A stretch of 16,573 nucleotides of DNA from Candidatus Acidiferrales bacterium (GTDB taxonomy: Bacteria; Acidobacteriota; Terriglobia; Acidiferrales; UBA7541), in assembly GCA_955651735.1 (NCBI GenBank), contig CATPAM010000467.1, forward strand, positions 1 through 16,573, read 5' to 3'. Below are positions 6,456-15,387 of this stretch, in pieces. The notes beneath the pieces were generated by a model, which did not search any database, was not told the origin of the DNA, and saw only the letters and a program-made list of their open reading frames with translations. Position 1 is the stretch's first letter. Each line of letters opens with the position of its first letter. The position numbers and the translations under genes are program-made.

Positions 6456-8105
6456 TTACCGGCAAAGCGCCTCGATCAATCTTTCTTTCTGCTTCTCGGC
6501 GTAGGATGTCAGCGCATCGAGCGAAGCCACGTATCCGCCCACCGCCGCGGCGGCGAGCAGCGCGAACGCCTTAGCGGGCAGCCAGCGGTCGCCGGTCCAT
6601 CGCCCCAGCCCCAAGACCAGCGAGCTTATCCCGAAAAGCAGAATCTGCGCACCGAACGCCACGAGCACCGCCATGCCCGATTGCCGCTGGCCATGAATCT
6701 GGCCAAACGCCAACTTGCGCGGAAAACTCAACGATGACCAGTTGGCGATCGACAATTGGCCAACCAGCGTAAAAATAATGGCTGCCAGCGTTGCAGCGAA
6801 GATCGGCGCTGACGGCACTGCCACGCGGTAGCAAAACGCGGCGATGCACAGTGTGAGCTCCGTCACGACCAGCGCAACCTGCACAAAATTTTTCCCAAGA
6901 AGGACATTGCGAAATTGCAGCGGTGCCGTGAAGTACGTCTGCACACCAGTATTCTCATAAGCGAAGCTGTTATAGGCCGGAGCCATCAAAATCAAAATGA
7001 TGTAGGCGACTAATCCGGGAAAGAACAAATCCGCAGACATGTTGCTCTTCGCTCCAGAAAAGCGGAGCAGCGTGGCCTGCGTAATCAGCGCAAAGACCAG
7101 GATGGGCGGCAGAAACAGCAGTAAGGCAGCAAAGCCGTTGCGCAGCAAATAGCGGATTTCCTTGCGAATGACCGCGGCGACTTGCGGCGAAAGCGACCCG
7201 AGCGCGTCCGCGTCCGATTCCCGCGTCGCCTTGTTGCGAATCGCCTTCTCGGGCGCTGGGGTCTCACTCAGTTCCTCCCCGCAATACTGCGCCGCAAAGC
7301 GCAGCCACAACAGGCCGCCAAAAAACACCGCATAGCCCGCAATTCCTGCTACTGCGATGGCGAACTCGCCGTAATTTCCCGCCGCCGCGGCGCCCACGCC
7401 CTTGCCGGACAGCGACGCCGGAAAGTACGCAAAATAAGGGAGAGCACGCACCAGCCATGGCTCGGCGGAATCCCCGTAACGATTCAACAGCGGACCCACC
7501 AGCTGCAGCGCCAGCATTAGAAAGATAAAGGCAGCGAAAAAGAGCTCCCGCGTGCTGCGCCGCGCCAGCAAGCGCTCCATCCAGGAACCCAGCAACCGTT
7601 CCAACGCTACGTTGAACAAGATGAACAATGCTCCCACCAGCAGCAAGGCCGGAAGTAGCGCCAGGTCCGTCGCGGCCGCGCCCAGGATGATGGAAATCGT
7701 CCAGCAAACGGCGGCCAAGCCAGTGAAGTCCGCCAATCCGTAGGCTAGCCCGATGGTGTAGAACGCGCCAAAACTCAGAGGGAAGCGCAACATCTCGCGG
7801 AACTCGAAGGAGACTCCGAAGCCTGCCATCATGATGGGGAAGATCTGCCACCACAAGAAAATGGCCCAGAAAAACAGGCTTAGCCATGTGGGCTTGCCGC
7901 TGGACACAAAATTGCGCGCGCCCTCGAACAAGGCAAAGCACAACCCCATCACGAACGCGCTGGCCAGCAAGCCGAGAATGACCAGCCCGAGCAGATCCAG
8001 CCGGTTTTGCTTTCGCCGCAGGTTATTGTGCAGCATCCGCCAGCGCAGCCCGGCGATCAGCCGGATTTGCTTCAGGATCCCAACCGGCGGCGCTACGTCA
8101 GCCAC
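6456..8105 (-). CDS. ABC-2 type transporter permease
   Basis: This 549-residue inner-membrane protein has roughly a dozen hydrophobic segments in two halves separated by a hydrophilic loop (about 276-312). Each half starts near charged helices (for example IRKEIRYLLRN before the segment at 325-345). It is the membrane part of the exporter whose ATPase is encoded just upstream. I chose GTG at 8105 because it follows GAGGA at a 6-base spacing and overlaps the ATPase stop by 13 bases. A longer reading from 8276 would add 57 Arg/Gly-rich residues lying entirely inside the ATPase gene, and those residues look non-coding. The substrate cannot be read from the sequence. A Cys/Arg C-terminus with no extra domain completes it. 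Confidence 0.85.
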   Translation of the reverse strand: MADVAPPVGILKQIRLIAGLRWRMLHNNLRRKQNRLDLLGLVILGLLASAFVMGLCFALFEGARNFVSSGKPTWLSLFFWAIFLWWQIFPIMMAGFGVSFEFREMLRFPLSFGAFYTIGLAYGLADFTGLAAVCWTISIILGAAATDLALLPALLLVGALFILFNVALERLLGSWMERLLARRSTRELFFAAFIFLMLALQLVGPLLNRYGDSAEPWLVRALPYFAYFPASLSGKGVGAAAAGNYGEFAIAVAGIAGYAVFFGGLLWLRFAAQYCGEELSETPAPEKAIRNKATRESDADALGSLSPQVAAVIRKEIRYLLRNGFAALLLFLPPILVFALITQATLLRFSGAKSNMSADLFFPGLVAYIILILMAPAYNSFAYENTGVQTYFTAPLQFRNVLLGKNFVQVALVVTELTLCIAAFCYRVAVPSAPIFAATLAAIIFTLVGQLSIANWSSLSFPRKLAFGQIHGQRQSGMAVLVAFGAQILLFGISSLVLGLGRWTGDRWLPAKAFALLAAAAVGGYVASLDALTSYAEKQKERLIEALCR

Positions 8106-8881
8106 GAAAGTTCCTCGATCTGCGTTCGTTCCGCGCCGCTCTGGCCCACGATCGACAGGAAAATCTGTTCCAATGTAGTCTTGCTGCCTTCTTTTCCGGC
8201 AATTCCCGCGCGCAATTCCTCGATGGAGCCCTGCGCCACCAGCCGGCCCTGGTGAATGATTCCCACGTGGCTGCACAAGCGCTCGACAATCTCCAGCACG
8301 TGCGAAGTAAGAAAAATCGTCACGCCGCGCGCGGTCATGCGCCCCAGCAGCGCTTTCAATGCGCCCGCCGCCAGGGCATCCACGCCTTCGAACGGCTCAT
8401 CGAGAAAAAGAATGCGCGGTCCGTGAATCACCGCCGCGGCCAGCGCCAGCTTTTTCTGCATGCCGTGCGAATAATCCGCGATCATCGACTTCGGCCGGTC
8501 CGCCAGCTGCATGAATTCCAGCAGTTCTTCCGTGCGCCGAAGCGTCGTGGCGTGGTCGAGCCCATACATCCTGCCGACAAAATGCAGATATTCCGCGCCG
8601 GTCAAGCGCTCGAAGAGCCCCATGCCTTCGGGTACCACGCCAATCTGCCGCTTTACCTCGATCGTGTGCGAAGAAAAATCCAGCCCCAGCAGTTGCATCC
8701 GCCCGGAAGTCGGCGCCAGCAGCCCGGTGAGCATTTTAATGGTCGTGGATTTCCCAGCGCCGTTGGGTCCCAGAAAGCCGAAAAATTGCCCGGGTGTCAC
8801 CCGCAGATCGACATTGTCCACCGCGGTGAGCGCGCCGAAGCGCCGCGTGAGCTTTTCCGTCACAATGGCCAAGTCTGTCAT
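8093..8881 (-). CDS. ABC transporter ATP-binding protein (ABC-2 exporter)
   Basis: This 262-residue cytoplasmic ATPase has a complete set of motifs: Walker A GPNGAGKST (38-46), a VPEG segment at the Q-loop position (Glu instead of Gln, as in many ABC-2 ATPases), signature YSHGMQ (137-142), Walker B ILFLDE (157-162) and the switch His in LTSH (194). The DEPFEGVD segment replaces the more usual DEPTxGLD. It powers the permease encoded downstream, with which it overlaps. The ATG at 8881 has only a weak AG-rich leader. The gene begins 96 bp after the end of the histidine-kinase gene on the same strand. The order ATPase, permease, exported peptidase suggests a shared transcript. Confidence 0.93.
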   Translation of the reverse strand: MTDLAIVTEKLTRRFGALTAVDNVDLRVTPGQFFGFLGPNGAGKSTTIKMLTGLLAPTSGRMQLLGLDFSSHTIEVKRQIGVVPEGMGLFERLTGAEYLHFVGRMYGLDHATTLRRTEELLEFMQLADRPKSMIADYSHGMQKKLALAAAVIHGPRILFLDEPFEGVDALAAGALKALLGRMTARGVTIFLTSHVLEIVERLCSHVGIIHQGRLVAQGSIEELRAGIAGKEGSKTTLEQIFLSIVGQSGAERTQIEELSWLT

Positions 8882-8977
8882 CGTTTTTCCCGGCTGATGG
8901 TTCGCAGCAAAACTTTAGCACGAACACAGCGCGCCTCAGGCGTCGCGTGGTGCGCAAACACAACGGTCACTTTTGCT

Positions 8978-10780
8978 TCAAACGGGGGTTTTCTGCGGAG
9001 CGGGCGTAACGCCGGCAAGCTGTGGTTCTTTCGCCGGGAACGCTGCGAGCACCGCCGGCAACTCTACGCGAAAAACCGCTCCGCCTTGTTGCGAGTTATA
9101 GCAAAGAATCTTTCCGGCGTGCTCCTGCAGGATTCCGAAGCAAATGCTCAAGCCGAGGCCCGTGCCTTTGCCAACGGGTTTGGTGGTGTAAAACGGGTCG
9201 AACACGCGTTGCGGGTCCTTGATTCCCGGTCCCGTGTCGGTAAACAGAATCACCACATCGCCGCGATCGCGTATGGTCTTGATGGTCAGCACTCCGCCCT
9301 CGCTTGCGTCCATCGCGTCAATCGCGTTGTTGATGATGTTGAAGAACACCTGCAGCAATTGATTGCCGTCTCCGCGCACGCCCGGCAGCACGGATTCCAG
9401 TTGTAACTCGATGCGCGACTTCGACGAGCGCAAATCCAGCGCGCGCAGTTGCACTGCATTGGTGACCACTGTATTGATGTCCAGCAGCGTGCGTTCCGGC
9501 GGCACCTGGCGCGCGAATCTCAGCAGATTGGCCACCAGCGTCTTCGTGCGCCGCGCTTGGTCGCGAATCTTTCCTGCCGTCGCGCGCGCCTTTTCCGGCA
9601 GCGTCGGATCGTCCGCCAGCAGGTCCGAGTAGCCCAGAATCGCCGCCAGCGGGTTGTTGATCTCGTGCGCCGCGCCCGCCGCCAGTTGGCCGAGCGAAAC
9701 AAGCTTTTCCGTCTGCACCATTTGCGCCTGCAGCCTCTGCAAGTTTTCGATGGACTGCTCCGACTTCGACAGCAGCCGCGCGCGATCCGCGTCCGCCATG
9801 TGCGTTCGGAGGAACACCAGGAAGGCGATGGGCACCGAGGCGATCAGCACGGTCATCAAACGAAAATCGCGCACCAAAGGCGCATCCTGCTCAAAGCGCA
9901 GCGTAAAAATGGCGAATATCGGCAGCGATATGACTGCTGCCATGGCCAGCCGCGCCGACCACACACTGTCGCGTGGCTTGTCGTCGCCGTCACTGTCTTG
10001 CGGGCTGTCCAATTCCGCGCGTTTCATGTAGGCAATCGCACCCGCCAACCCAAACCACAGAAACGACGAAACCAGCGGAAGATCGTAAAGGCTTCCGGTT
10101 GCATACTTGTTCAAGCTGATGGCCACGTTGATGGTCAGGGAAGAAAGCATGTACATGGCTGAGGCGCCGAACAGGTTTGCGTACACCACGCGCCACGCGC
10201 CTTTGGCCTTCAGCCACAGCACTCCAACCCCGATGACGATCACCATGTTCTGCGCATTGCTGACCACGTCGTAGTTATAGTTGTATTGCGCCTCCGACGG
10301 CGTGGCGTACATCCACGGGAAAACAACGAAGGCGTAAACGAAGGTCCACCAGGTGAGCAGCAGAATAAAATTCAAATAGCCAAACTGGACCCGTACTTCG
10401 CCGCGCTTGCGGTGCGGTTGCAGCGCCAACGCTGCCATGATGGGGATTCCTTTAAGGAAGAAAACAATGTCCCCCCCATACATGGTCGGCATGTGCTGGT
10501 GTTCGTAGACTTCGTAGTACGTCCACTGAAACTGCCCGATCATCCACAAAGTGCAGCCCATCGCCAGCAGCATCCAGAAGATGTTGCGACGCCAGTGCGG
10601 CGTACCGGCGTTGAGCAGCAGTCCGGCATTGGCCAGCAGCGGGACCATACACTGCACCAGGTTTCCGAATGTGGAAACCGTATCGGGATGTCCGGCAAGC
10701 GCGATCGACACGAGCGCATAGGTGCCGACCACCGCCAGCCACAGTCCCACCAGGATTCCGATGATTCGGGAGAAAGACAT
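8978..10780 (-). CDS. Membrane sensor histidine kinase
   Basis: This 600-residue protein has a hydrophobic sensor region (about residues 5-325, roughly nine to ten membrane helices, with an aromatic-rich YYEVYEHQHMPTMYGGD loop at 89-104). A coiled coil follows (332-360), then HisKA with the H-box AAGAAHEINNPL (phospho-acceptor H372), and a HATPase_c domain with N-box NIINNAIDAM (481-490), DTGPGI (515-520), DPFYTTKP (528-535) and GTGLGL (539-544). All catalytic boxes are intact. The N-terminal domain is not one I can name. There is no response-regulator gene in the window, so the partner is elsewhere. The kinase is co-directional with the ABC exporter and could control it, but that is only context. 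The ATG start has a poor Shine-Dalgarno. Confidence 0.92.
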   Translation of the reverse strand: MSFSRIIGILVGLWLAVVGTYALVSIALAGHPDTVSTFGNLVQCMVPLLANAGLLLNAGTPHWRRNIFWMLLAMGCTLWMIGQFQWTYYEVYEHQHMPTMYGGDIVFFLKGIPIMAALALQPHRKRGEVRVQFGYLNFILLLTWWTFVYAFVVFPWMYATPSEAQYNYNYDVVSNAQNMVIVIGVGVLWLKAKGAWRVVYANLFGASAMYMLSSLTINVAISLNKYATGSLYDLPLVSSFLWFGLAGAIAYMKRAELDSPQDSDGDDKPRDSVWSARLAMAAVISLPIFAIFTLRFEQDAPLVRDFRLMTVLIASVPIAFLVFLRTHMADADRARLLSKSEQSIENLQRLQAQMVQTEKLVSLGQLAAGAAHEINNPLAAILGYSDLLADDPTLPEKARATAGKIRDQARRTKTLVANLLRFARQVPPERTLLDINTVVTNAVQLRALDLRSSKSRIELQLESVLPGVRGDGNQLLQVFFNIINNAIDAMDASEGGVLTIKTIRDRGDVVILFTDTGPGIKDPQRVFDPFYTTKPVGKGTGLGLSICFGILQEHAGKILCYNSQQGGAVFRVELPAVLAAFPAKEPQLAGVTPAPQKTPV

Positions 10781-10886
10781 ACTTGTGCTTCGGGATATTT
10801 TAGAGGGGAAACTCGCCTGCCGGGACCGGCGATCCTGGGTGGATGGCCAAACGATAACGGCGCGCCTTATTTGACGCGCTCGGAAC
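10781..10886. other. Intergenic stretch between histidine kinase and cytochrome genes
   Basis: Just after the cytochrome stop a short GCGCG/CGCGC stem with a 10-base AT-rich loop (near 10860-10880) could be a weak transcription stop, but it lacks a T-run. The rest should hold the leader of the kinase gene. I cannot point to a clear promoter. Confidence 0.3.
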
Positions 10887-11495
10887 CTACTCCGGGCAAG
10901 CTGCGCCTCCGTTAATCCACATCCTCATTTGCTCGACGGTATCCGTGCGGGAAAGCGGCGGCAAGGTTCTCCCATCGCCCGGGTTCCAGCCCCAGCCTAC
11001 AAGGTCGTCGTTCGCTACGTGGTCGAGCAGCTTCTCCAGCGACCGCCCACCATTCTGCTTCGGATCCTTGATCTGCCGGCACAACTCGCCCGGCGAGCGC
11101 CCGGCAAACACCATCTTAAGTCCCTGTGACGGCAGCGACCATTTCGGACTGCCTGGCGGCAGGTGCGCGCCGGGAAGATTCGCGGCCTGGTGACACGTAT
11201 CGCAGCGCATCGCCGTCACTCCGTGACCGTCCGCGCCGCGCGTGACGTTTTGCAGGTGCACGTGGCTGTCGTCTCCCTGCAAAGGGGCATTGCCCGCGGG
11301 GTGACAGTTCTGGCAACGCGGAGAAGTCAGCACGCGATAAACCTGCAGAAACGAGGCGCGTGATGCGGTGGCATCCGGCTTCGCGCCCGTTTGCGCGGCC
11401 AGAGAACACGCGAGCAGCGTTAGAATCGCGGCGCTTCCAAAAATTGCCAAACCACCTTGAAGCCTCTGGCTCCGGCGACTTATGGGCGTACTCAT
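10887..11495 (-). CDS. Two-heme c-type cytochrome, isoquinoline 1-oxidoreductase subunit type
   Basis: This 202-residue exported protein has a hydrophobic leader (13-34) ending near LLAC (C30), which could be a lipoprotein cleavage site or an ordinary signal peptide. It has two heme-binding motifs, CQNCH (61-65) and CDTCH (98-102), with several Met and His residues available as sixth ligands. A C-terminal tail ends in MRMWINGGAACPE, typical of the cytochromes encoded beside IorAB-type enzymes. It most likely passes electrons from the molybdenum oxidoreductase to the respiratory chain in the periplasm. Its ATG overlaps the stop of the large-subunit gene by 4 bp (ATGA, 11492-11495), showing translational coupling. 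It is the third and last gene of the operon. Confidence 0.87.
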   Translation of the reverse strand: MSTPISRRSQRLQGGLAIFGSAAILTLLACSLAAQTGAKPDATASRASFLQVYRVLTSPRCQNCHPAGNAPLQGDDSHVHLQNVTRGADGHGVTAMRCDTCHQAANLPGAHLPPGSPKWSLPSQGLKMVFAGRSPGELCRQIKDPKQNGGRSLEKLLDHVANDDLVGWGWNPGDGRTLPPLSRTDTVEQMRMWINGGAACPE

Positions 11496-13675
11496 GACTT
11501 TGTCCCCGCATTTTCCGCCAAGTCGCTCCCGCGGATAGGCAGCCGCCGAATGCGTTTACCGGTAACCGCGAAAATCGCGTTGGCCAGCGCCGGAGCCACC
11601 GGCGGCACACCCGGCTCGCCCACTCCGGTCGGATTCGCGCTGCTGGGAACGATGTACACTTCGATTTTGGGCGACTCGAAAATTCGCAGCATTTGATAAT
11701 CGTGAAAATTCGTCTGCTCCACTCTTCCGTTCTTCAGCGTAATCTCCGTTTTCAGCGCCGCCGTCAGCCCAAAAACGATTCCGCCCTCCATCTGCGCCTT
11801 CACGGTATCCGGGTTAATCACCGTGCCGCAATCGACGGCGCACACCACGCGGTGTACCCGCACCGCGCCGTCTTTCGCAACTGACGCCTCCACCACTTGC
11901 GCCACGTAGCTGTCGAAGGAAAAATGTCCCGCGATTCCGCGGCCTACTCCCGGCGGGAGTTTCGCCCCCCAATTGGCCTTTTGCGCCGCAAGGTCCAGCA
12001 CCGCCAGCATGCGCGGTTGATTGGCCAGCAATTTCCGCCGCAGCTCGTAGGGATCCTTTCCACCGGCATGCGCCACTTCGTCGAGAAACGCCTCCACGGA
12101 AAAGCCCGTGTGCGAATGACCCACCGACCGCCACCATTGCACCGGCACGCCGATCTTCGGACTGTGCAAATCTACTTGCAGATTGGGAATGCCGTACAGC
12201 AAATCCGCGGCGCCTTCCACGGAGGTGCCGTCCACGCCGTTCTTGATCATGAACGATTCGAACAGCGTCCCTTGCATGATCGATTGGCCCACGATCGTGT
12301 GCGTCCACGCGACCGGCTCGCCGTTTGCGTCCAGCCCAGCCGCAAAGCGGTCGTGCCACATCGGCCGGTACCAGCCCCCCTGCAAATCGTCTTCTCGGGT
12401 CCACACTACTTTCACCGGCGCCTTCGCCACCTTCGCCACGTGCACCGCTTCCCGCACAAAATCCGAAGCGGGATTCGCGCGCCGCCCAAATCCGCCGCCC
12501 AGCAGGGTGGTGTGAATCTGCACCTTCTCCGGCGGCAAGCCCGCCACCTGCGCCGCATTCGCGCGGTCCACTGTCTCGAACTGCGTGCCCGTCCAGATTT
12601 CACAACTATCCGCGCGCAGATCTACGACGCAATTCAAAGGCTCCATCATCGCGTGCGCCAAGTAGGGCACGTCATACTCGGCGGTAATCGTCTTGGCCGC
12701 CGTTTTCAATGCGCTCTCCGGATCGCCTGTCTTTTTCGCGATGGCTCCCGGCGACTTCGCCTGCTCCGCGAAATCGCGCGTCATCTGCTCGGTCGACATC
12801 CCGGCATTCGGGCCCAAGTCCCACTCCACCACCAGCCTGTCTCTCCCAAGCTTCGCTGGCCAAAACCGCTCCGCAATCACCGCCACGCCGGACTCCACCT
12901 GCTCCACGGCCTTCACGCCTGGTACTTTCAACGCTTCGCTGGCGTCAAATTTCGCCACCTTGCCGCCAAATACCGGCGGCCGCGCCACCACCGCCGTAAG
13001 CATTCCCGGCAAGCTGACGTCCAGTCCAAACTGCGCGCTCCCGTTTGTTTTCGACGGCGTATCCAGCCGTCGCGTAGGTTTGCCGATCAACGTGAAGCTC
13101 TTCGCGTCCTTCAGCTTCACTTCCGCCGGCGGTGTCAGTTGCGCCGCCGCATTTGCCAGCGAGCCGTAGGTCGCTCGCCGCCCCGTCGCGCGATGCAGCA
13201 CTACGCCCTTCTCTACCTGGCAACTCGCCGCATCCACTTTCCATTGCTGCGCCGCAGCCGCCACCAACATCGTCCGAGCAAGCGCCCCCATTTTGCGATA
13301 GCGCTCCCACTCCGCAGGGGACGTCGTGCTTCCGCCGGTCATCTGCATTCCGAACACCGGATGGTTATAAACTTTGTCCACCGGCGCCGCTTCCACGCCA
13401 ATCTTGGACCAGTCCGCCTCCAGCTCTTCGTTCAGCAACATCGGCAGCGACGTGTAAACCCCTTGGCCCATCTCCGAGTGGCTGGCAATCACTGTCACGC
13501 TTTCATCTGTACCAATGCGCACAAAAGCATTCAGCGCAACCTGATTTTCTCCAGCCGCGGCTTTGCCTGCGCCCGCGCTGGGCAAGGGCATGTACCAGCT
13601 CACCAACAGCCCGCCTCCTGCGGCCGCGCCTGTCTTGAGGAACTCCCGTCGTCCCACCATCGCCGGTGCGCTCAT
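11492..13675 (-). CDS. iorB: Molybdopterin-binding large subunit, IorB-like (xanthine dehydrogenase family)
   Basis: This 727-residue subunit of an isoquinoline 1-oxidoreductase/aldehyde-dehydrogenase-type enzyme has a twin-arginine leader (R9-R10 in GRREFLK, hydrophobic stretch 16-27), so it is exported folded with its cofactor. The two halves show family signatures: [16 protein letters not shown] (71-86), AHAMMEP (341-347), the cofactor-binding GGGFGRR (393-399), [13 protein letters not shown] (513-525), and the catalytic Glu (E687) in GVGEPGVPP near the end. These enzymes hydroxylate N-heterocycles or oxidise aldehydes using water; the true substrate cannot be told from sequence. It overlaps the iron-sulfur gene upstream and the cytochrome gene downstream by 4 bp each. 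The length is normal for the family. Confidence 0.9.
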   Translation of the reverse strand: MSAPAMVGRREFLKTGAAAGGGLLVSWYMPLPSAGAGKAAAGENQVALNAFVRIGTDESVTVIASHSEMGQGVYTSLPMLLNEELEADWSKIGVEAAPVDKVYNHPVFGMQMTGGSTTSPAEWERYRKMGALARTMLVAAAAQQWKVDAASCQVEKGVVLHRATGRRATYGSLANAAAQLTPPAEVKLKDAKSFTLIGKPTRRLDTPSKTNGSAQFGLDVSLPGMLTAVVARPPVFGGKVAKFDASEALKVPGVKAVEQVESGVAVIAERFWPAKLGRDRLVVEWDLGPNAGMSTEQMTRDFAEQAKSPGAIAKKTGDPESALKTAAKTITAEYDVPYLAHAMMEPLNCVVDLRADSCEIWTGTQFETVDRANAAQVAGLPPEKVQIHTTLLGGGFGRRANPASDFVREAVHVAKVAKAPVKVVWTREDDLQGGWYRPMWHDRFAAGLDANGEPVAWTHTIVGQSIMQGTLFESFMIKNGVDGTSVEGAADLLYGIPNLQVDLHSPKIGVPVQWWRSVGHSHTGFSVEAFLDEVAHAGGKDPYELRRKLLANQPRMLAVLDLAAQKANWGAKLPPGVGRGIAGHFSFDSYVAQVVEASVAKDGAVRVHRVVCAVDCGTVINPDTVKAQMEGGIVFGLTAALKTEITLKNGRVEQTNFHDYQMLRIFESPKIEVYIVPSSANPTGVGEPGVPPVAPALANAIFAVTGKRIRRLPIRGSDLAENAGTKS

Positions 13676-14142
13676 CTCGCCCTCCGTCCGTCGTTCAAGT
13701 CCGCAGCCCGGTGTATGGCTTGGCGGATGCGCGGGTACGTTCCGCAGCGGCAGATGTTGCCGCTCATCGCCTCATCGATGTCTTTGTCCGTGGGTCTGGG
13801 AATCTCCGCCAGGAGCACCGCCGCGCTCATAATCTGCCCGGACTGGCAGTAGCCGCATTGCGGCACGTCCAGCTCGATCCACGCCTTCTGCAGCGGATGT
13901 GTGAGATCGGCGGAGAGCCCCTCGATCGTCGTGACGTGCTTCCCCTCCACGCGCGAGACCGGAGCCACGCAAGAGCGGATCGCTTTTCCTTCCAAGTGCA
14001 CGGTGCACGCTCCGCAGAGCGCCATCCCGCATCCAAATTTTGTTCCCGTCAATCCCAGCGACTCCCGCAGCACCCACAACAGCGGAGTCGATGGATCGGC
14101 GTCCACCTGGACAGCCTTCCCGTTTACGAAAAAGTTGGTCAT
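13672..14142 (-). CDS. iorA: [2Fe-2S] iron-sulfur small subunit, IorA-like
   Basis: This 156-residue subunit carries two [2Fe-2S] clusters. The N-terminal ferredoxin-type domain has C38, C43, C46 and C58 ([14 protein letters not shown]). The C-terminal helical domain has C96, C99, C131 and C133 (CGYCQSGQ and ICRCG). It relays electrons from the molybdenum site of IorB to the cytochrome. It has no export signal and presumably hitch-hikes with the Tat-exported large subunit. I chose ATG 14142 because AGGGGGAA lies 6 bases upstream and the ferredoxin domain starts there; 28 further in-frame residues upstream look non-coding. Its stop overlaps the iorB start (ATGA, 13672-13675). It is the first gene of the operon. 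Confidence 0.92.
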   Translation of the reverse strand: MTNFFVNGKAVQVDADPSTPLLWVLRESLGLTGTKFGCGMALCGACTVHLEGKAIRSCVAPVSRVEGKHVTTIEGLSADLTHPLQKAWIELDVPQCGYCQSGQIMSAAVLLAEIPRPTDKDIDEAMSGNICRCGTYPRIRQAIHRAADLNDGRRAR

Positions 14143-14410
14143 GAGCTGTTCCCCCTGAGCGCGAATGGCAGCCTTGGTTTCCCGTTGGATGGTAGAACGC
14201 AATCGCAGGTTACGGCTGGTGACCACTCTACTCGGCCCCAGAGCCTAGCGTAAAAGCACGCTCTTTTCACCAATATAGGTTGAAACTTCCCAGCGGCCTG
14301 GGTATCCAATCGTGGGGAAGGCGCTCGGGCCCGCGATTACCCATCCATTCCGAGGGTGCAGCCGTAGCATAATAAGAGGGGCACGGGCTTCACGCGGTCT
14401 GAAAGGAACT
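14143..14410. promoter_or_regulatory. Divergent promoter region between iorA and msrP
   Basis: These 268 bp separate two diverging operons that both encode periplasmic molybdenum enzymes, so promoters for both must lie here. For msrP, TAGCATAAT (about 14365-14373) could be an extended -10 box without a recognisable -35. AAGGA at 14403-14407 serves as the ribosome binding site just before ATG 14411. A small imperfect hairpin followed by TTTT occurs at 14240-14267. I could not identify an operator or a riboswitch fold by eye. Confidence 0.45.
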
Positions 14411-15373
14411 ATGCTGCTTCGCAAGCCTACGGATTTGACGTATGCGGACGTAACGCCAAAGTCGGTCTACCTGGACCGCCGCAAATTTCTGCGCGGCATA
14501 GGCATCGCAGGTCTTGCGGCGCTTGCTGGCCAGCGCCTGCTCGAACTGGCTATTCCTTCGCAAAGTGTTCACGCCGGCACGAAGCTTACCAGCATCAAAG
14601 GTCCCTTCAGCACCGACGAAAAAATCAATTCCTTCAACGACGTGACGCACTACAACAATTTCTACGAATTTGGGGTAGACAAAGACCAGCCCGCCAAGAA
14701 TTCCCAAAAATTTGTGACTTCCCCCTGGACTGTCTCTGTGAGCGGCGAAGTCAAGAAGGCGCGTAAGTTCTCGATGGAGGAAATCCTCAAGCTCGCTCCT
14801 CTCGAAGAGCGCATTTACCGCCTCCGCTGCGTCGAGGGTTGGTCCATCGTTGTGCCTTGGATCGGTTTTTCTCTCAGCACGTTGGTTAATCTCGTCGAGC
14901 CCACGCCGAAAGCTCGGTTTGTGGCCTTCGAAAGCTATTACGATCCCGGCCAGATGCCGCTCGGAAAATACGCCGGAATCGAGTTGCCTTATGTCGAAGG
15001 CCTGCGCCTCGACGAAGCCATGAACCCGCTCACGCTTCTCTGTGTCGGCATGTACGGCGAAACTTTGCCCAATCAGGATGGCGCGCCGGTGCGCCTGGTG
15101 GTGCCATGGAAATACGGCTTTAAGAGCATCAAGTCGCTGGTGAAAATCCGTTTTGTCAAAGACCAGCCGCCCACTACGTGGAATCTCTATTCCTCACAAG
15201 AGTACGGCTTCTATTCCAACGTTAACCCCCAAGTCGATCATCCGCGCTGGAGCCAGGCTCGCGAACGCCGCCTCCCCGAATTCTTCAAAACGCACAAAAC
15301 CTTGATGTTAAACGGCTACGGCGAGCAAGTCGCCAGCCTCTACGCCGGCATGGATCTGCGCAAGAACTATTAG
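14411..15373 (+). CDS. msrP: Periplasmic methionine-sulfoxide reductase, molybdenum catalytic subunit
   Basis: This 320-residue protein (usual family length about 310-335) has a twin-arginine leader (R23-R24 in DRRKFLRG, hydrophobic to about 40). It carries the sulfite-oxidase-type molybdopterin fold with its ligand Cys (C140) in RLRCVEGWSIVVPW, and family segments SPWTVSVSGEV and DGAPVRLVVPWKYGFKS. MsrP repairs oxidised methionine in periplasmic proteins, taking electrons from the quinone pool through MsrQ. ATG 14411 is chosen because AAGGA precedes it and it places the Tat motif correctly; an upstream start at 14312 would add 33 unsupported residues. The msrQ gene follows after 14 bases. 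Confidence 0.95.
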   Translation: MLLRKPTDLTYADVTPKSVYLDRRKFLRGIGIAGLAALAGQRLLELAIPSQSVHAGTKLTSIKGPFSTDEKINSFNDVTHYNNFYEFGVDKDQPAKNSQKFVTSPWTVSVSGEVKKARKFSMEEILKLAPLEERIYRLRCVEGWSIVVPWIGFSLSTLVNLVEPTPKARFVAFESYYDPGQMPLGKYAGIELPYVEGLRLDEAMNPLTLLCVGMYGETLPNQDGAPVRLVVPWKYGFKSIKSLVKIRFVKDQPPTTWNLYSSQEYGFYSNVNPQVDHPRWSQARERRLPEFFKTHKTLMLNGYGEQVASLYAGMDLRKNY

Positions 15374-15387
15374 ACGGAAGTCGCTGC

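Noticed and set aside
8106..8276. 57-residue N-terminal extension of the permease
   Set aside because: It lies wholly inside the ATPase gene, is Arg/Gly rich and lacks a membrane or signal character, while GTG 8105 has a well-spaced GAGGA.
8252..9406. 384-residue plus-strand open frame
   Set aside because: It spans parts of the ABC ATPase and histidine-kinase genes in antisense and has a basic, His/Arg/Gln-rich composition typical of a shadow frame.
11897..13852. 651-residue open frame on the plus strand opposite iorB and iorA
   Set aside because: It is fully antisense to two certain genes, is Arg/His/Pro rich and matches no family. Long mirror frames are common in high-GC coding DNA.
14240..14267. 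Hairpin followed by TTTT in the divergent promoter region
   Set aside because: The stem is only about five base pairs with a 15-base loop or a bulge, too weak to call as a terminator or riboswitch.
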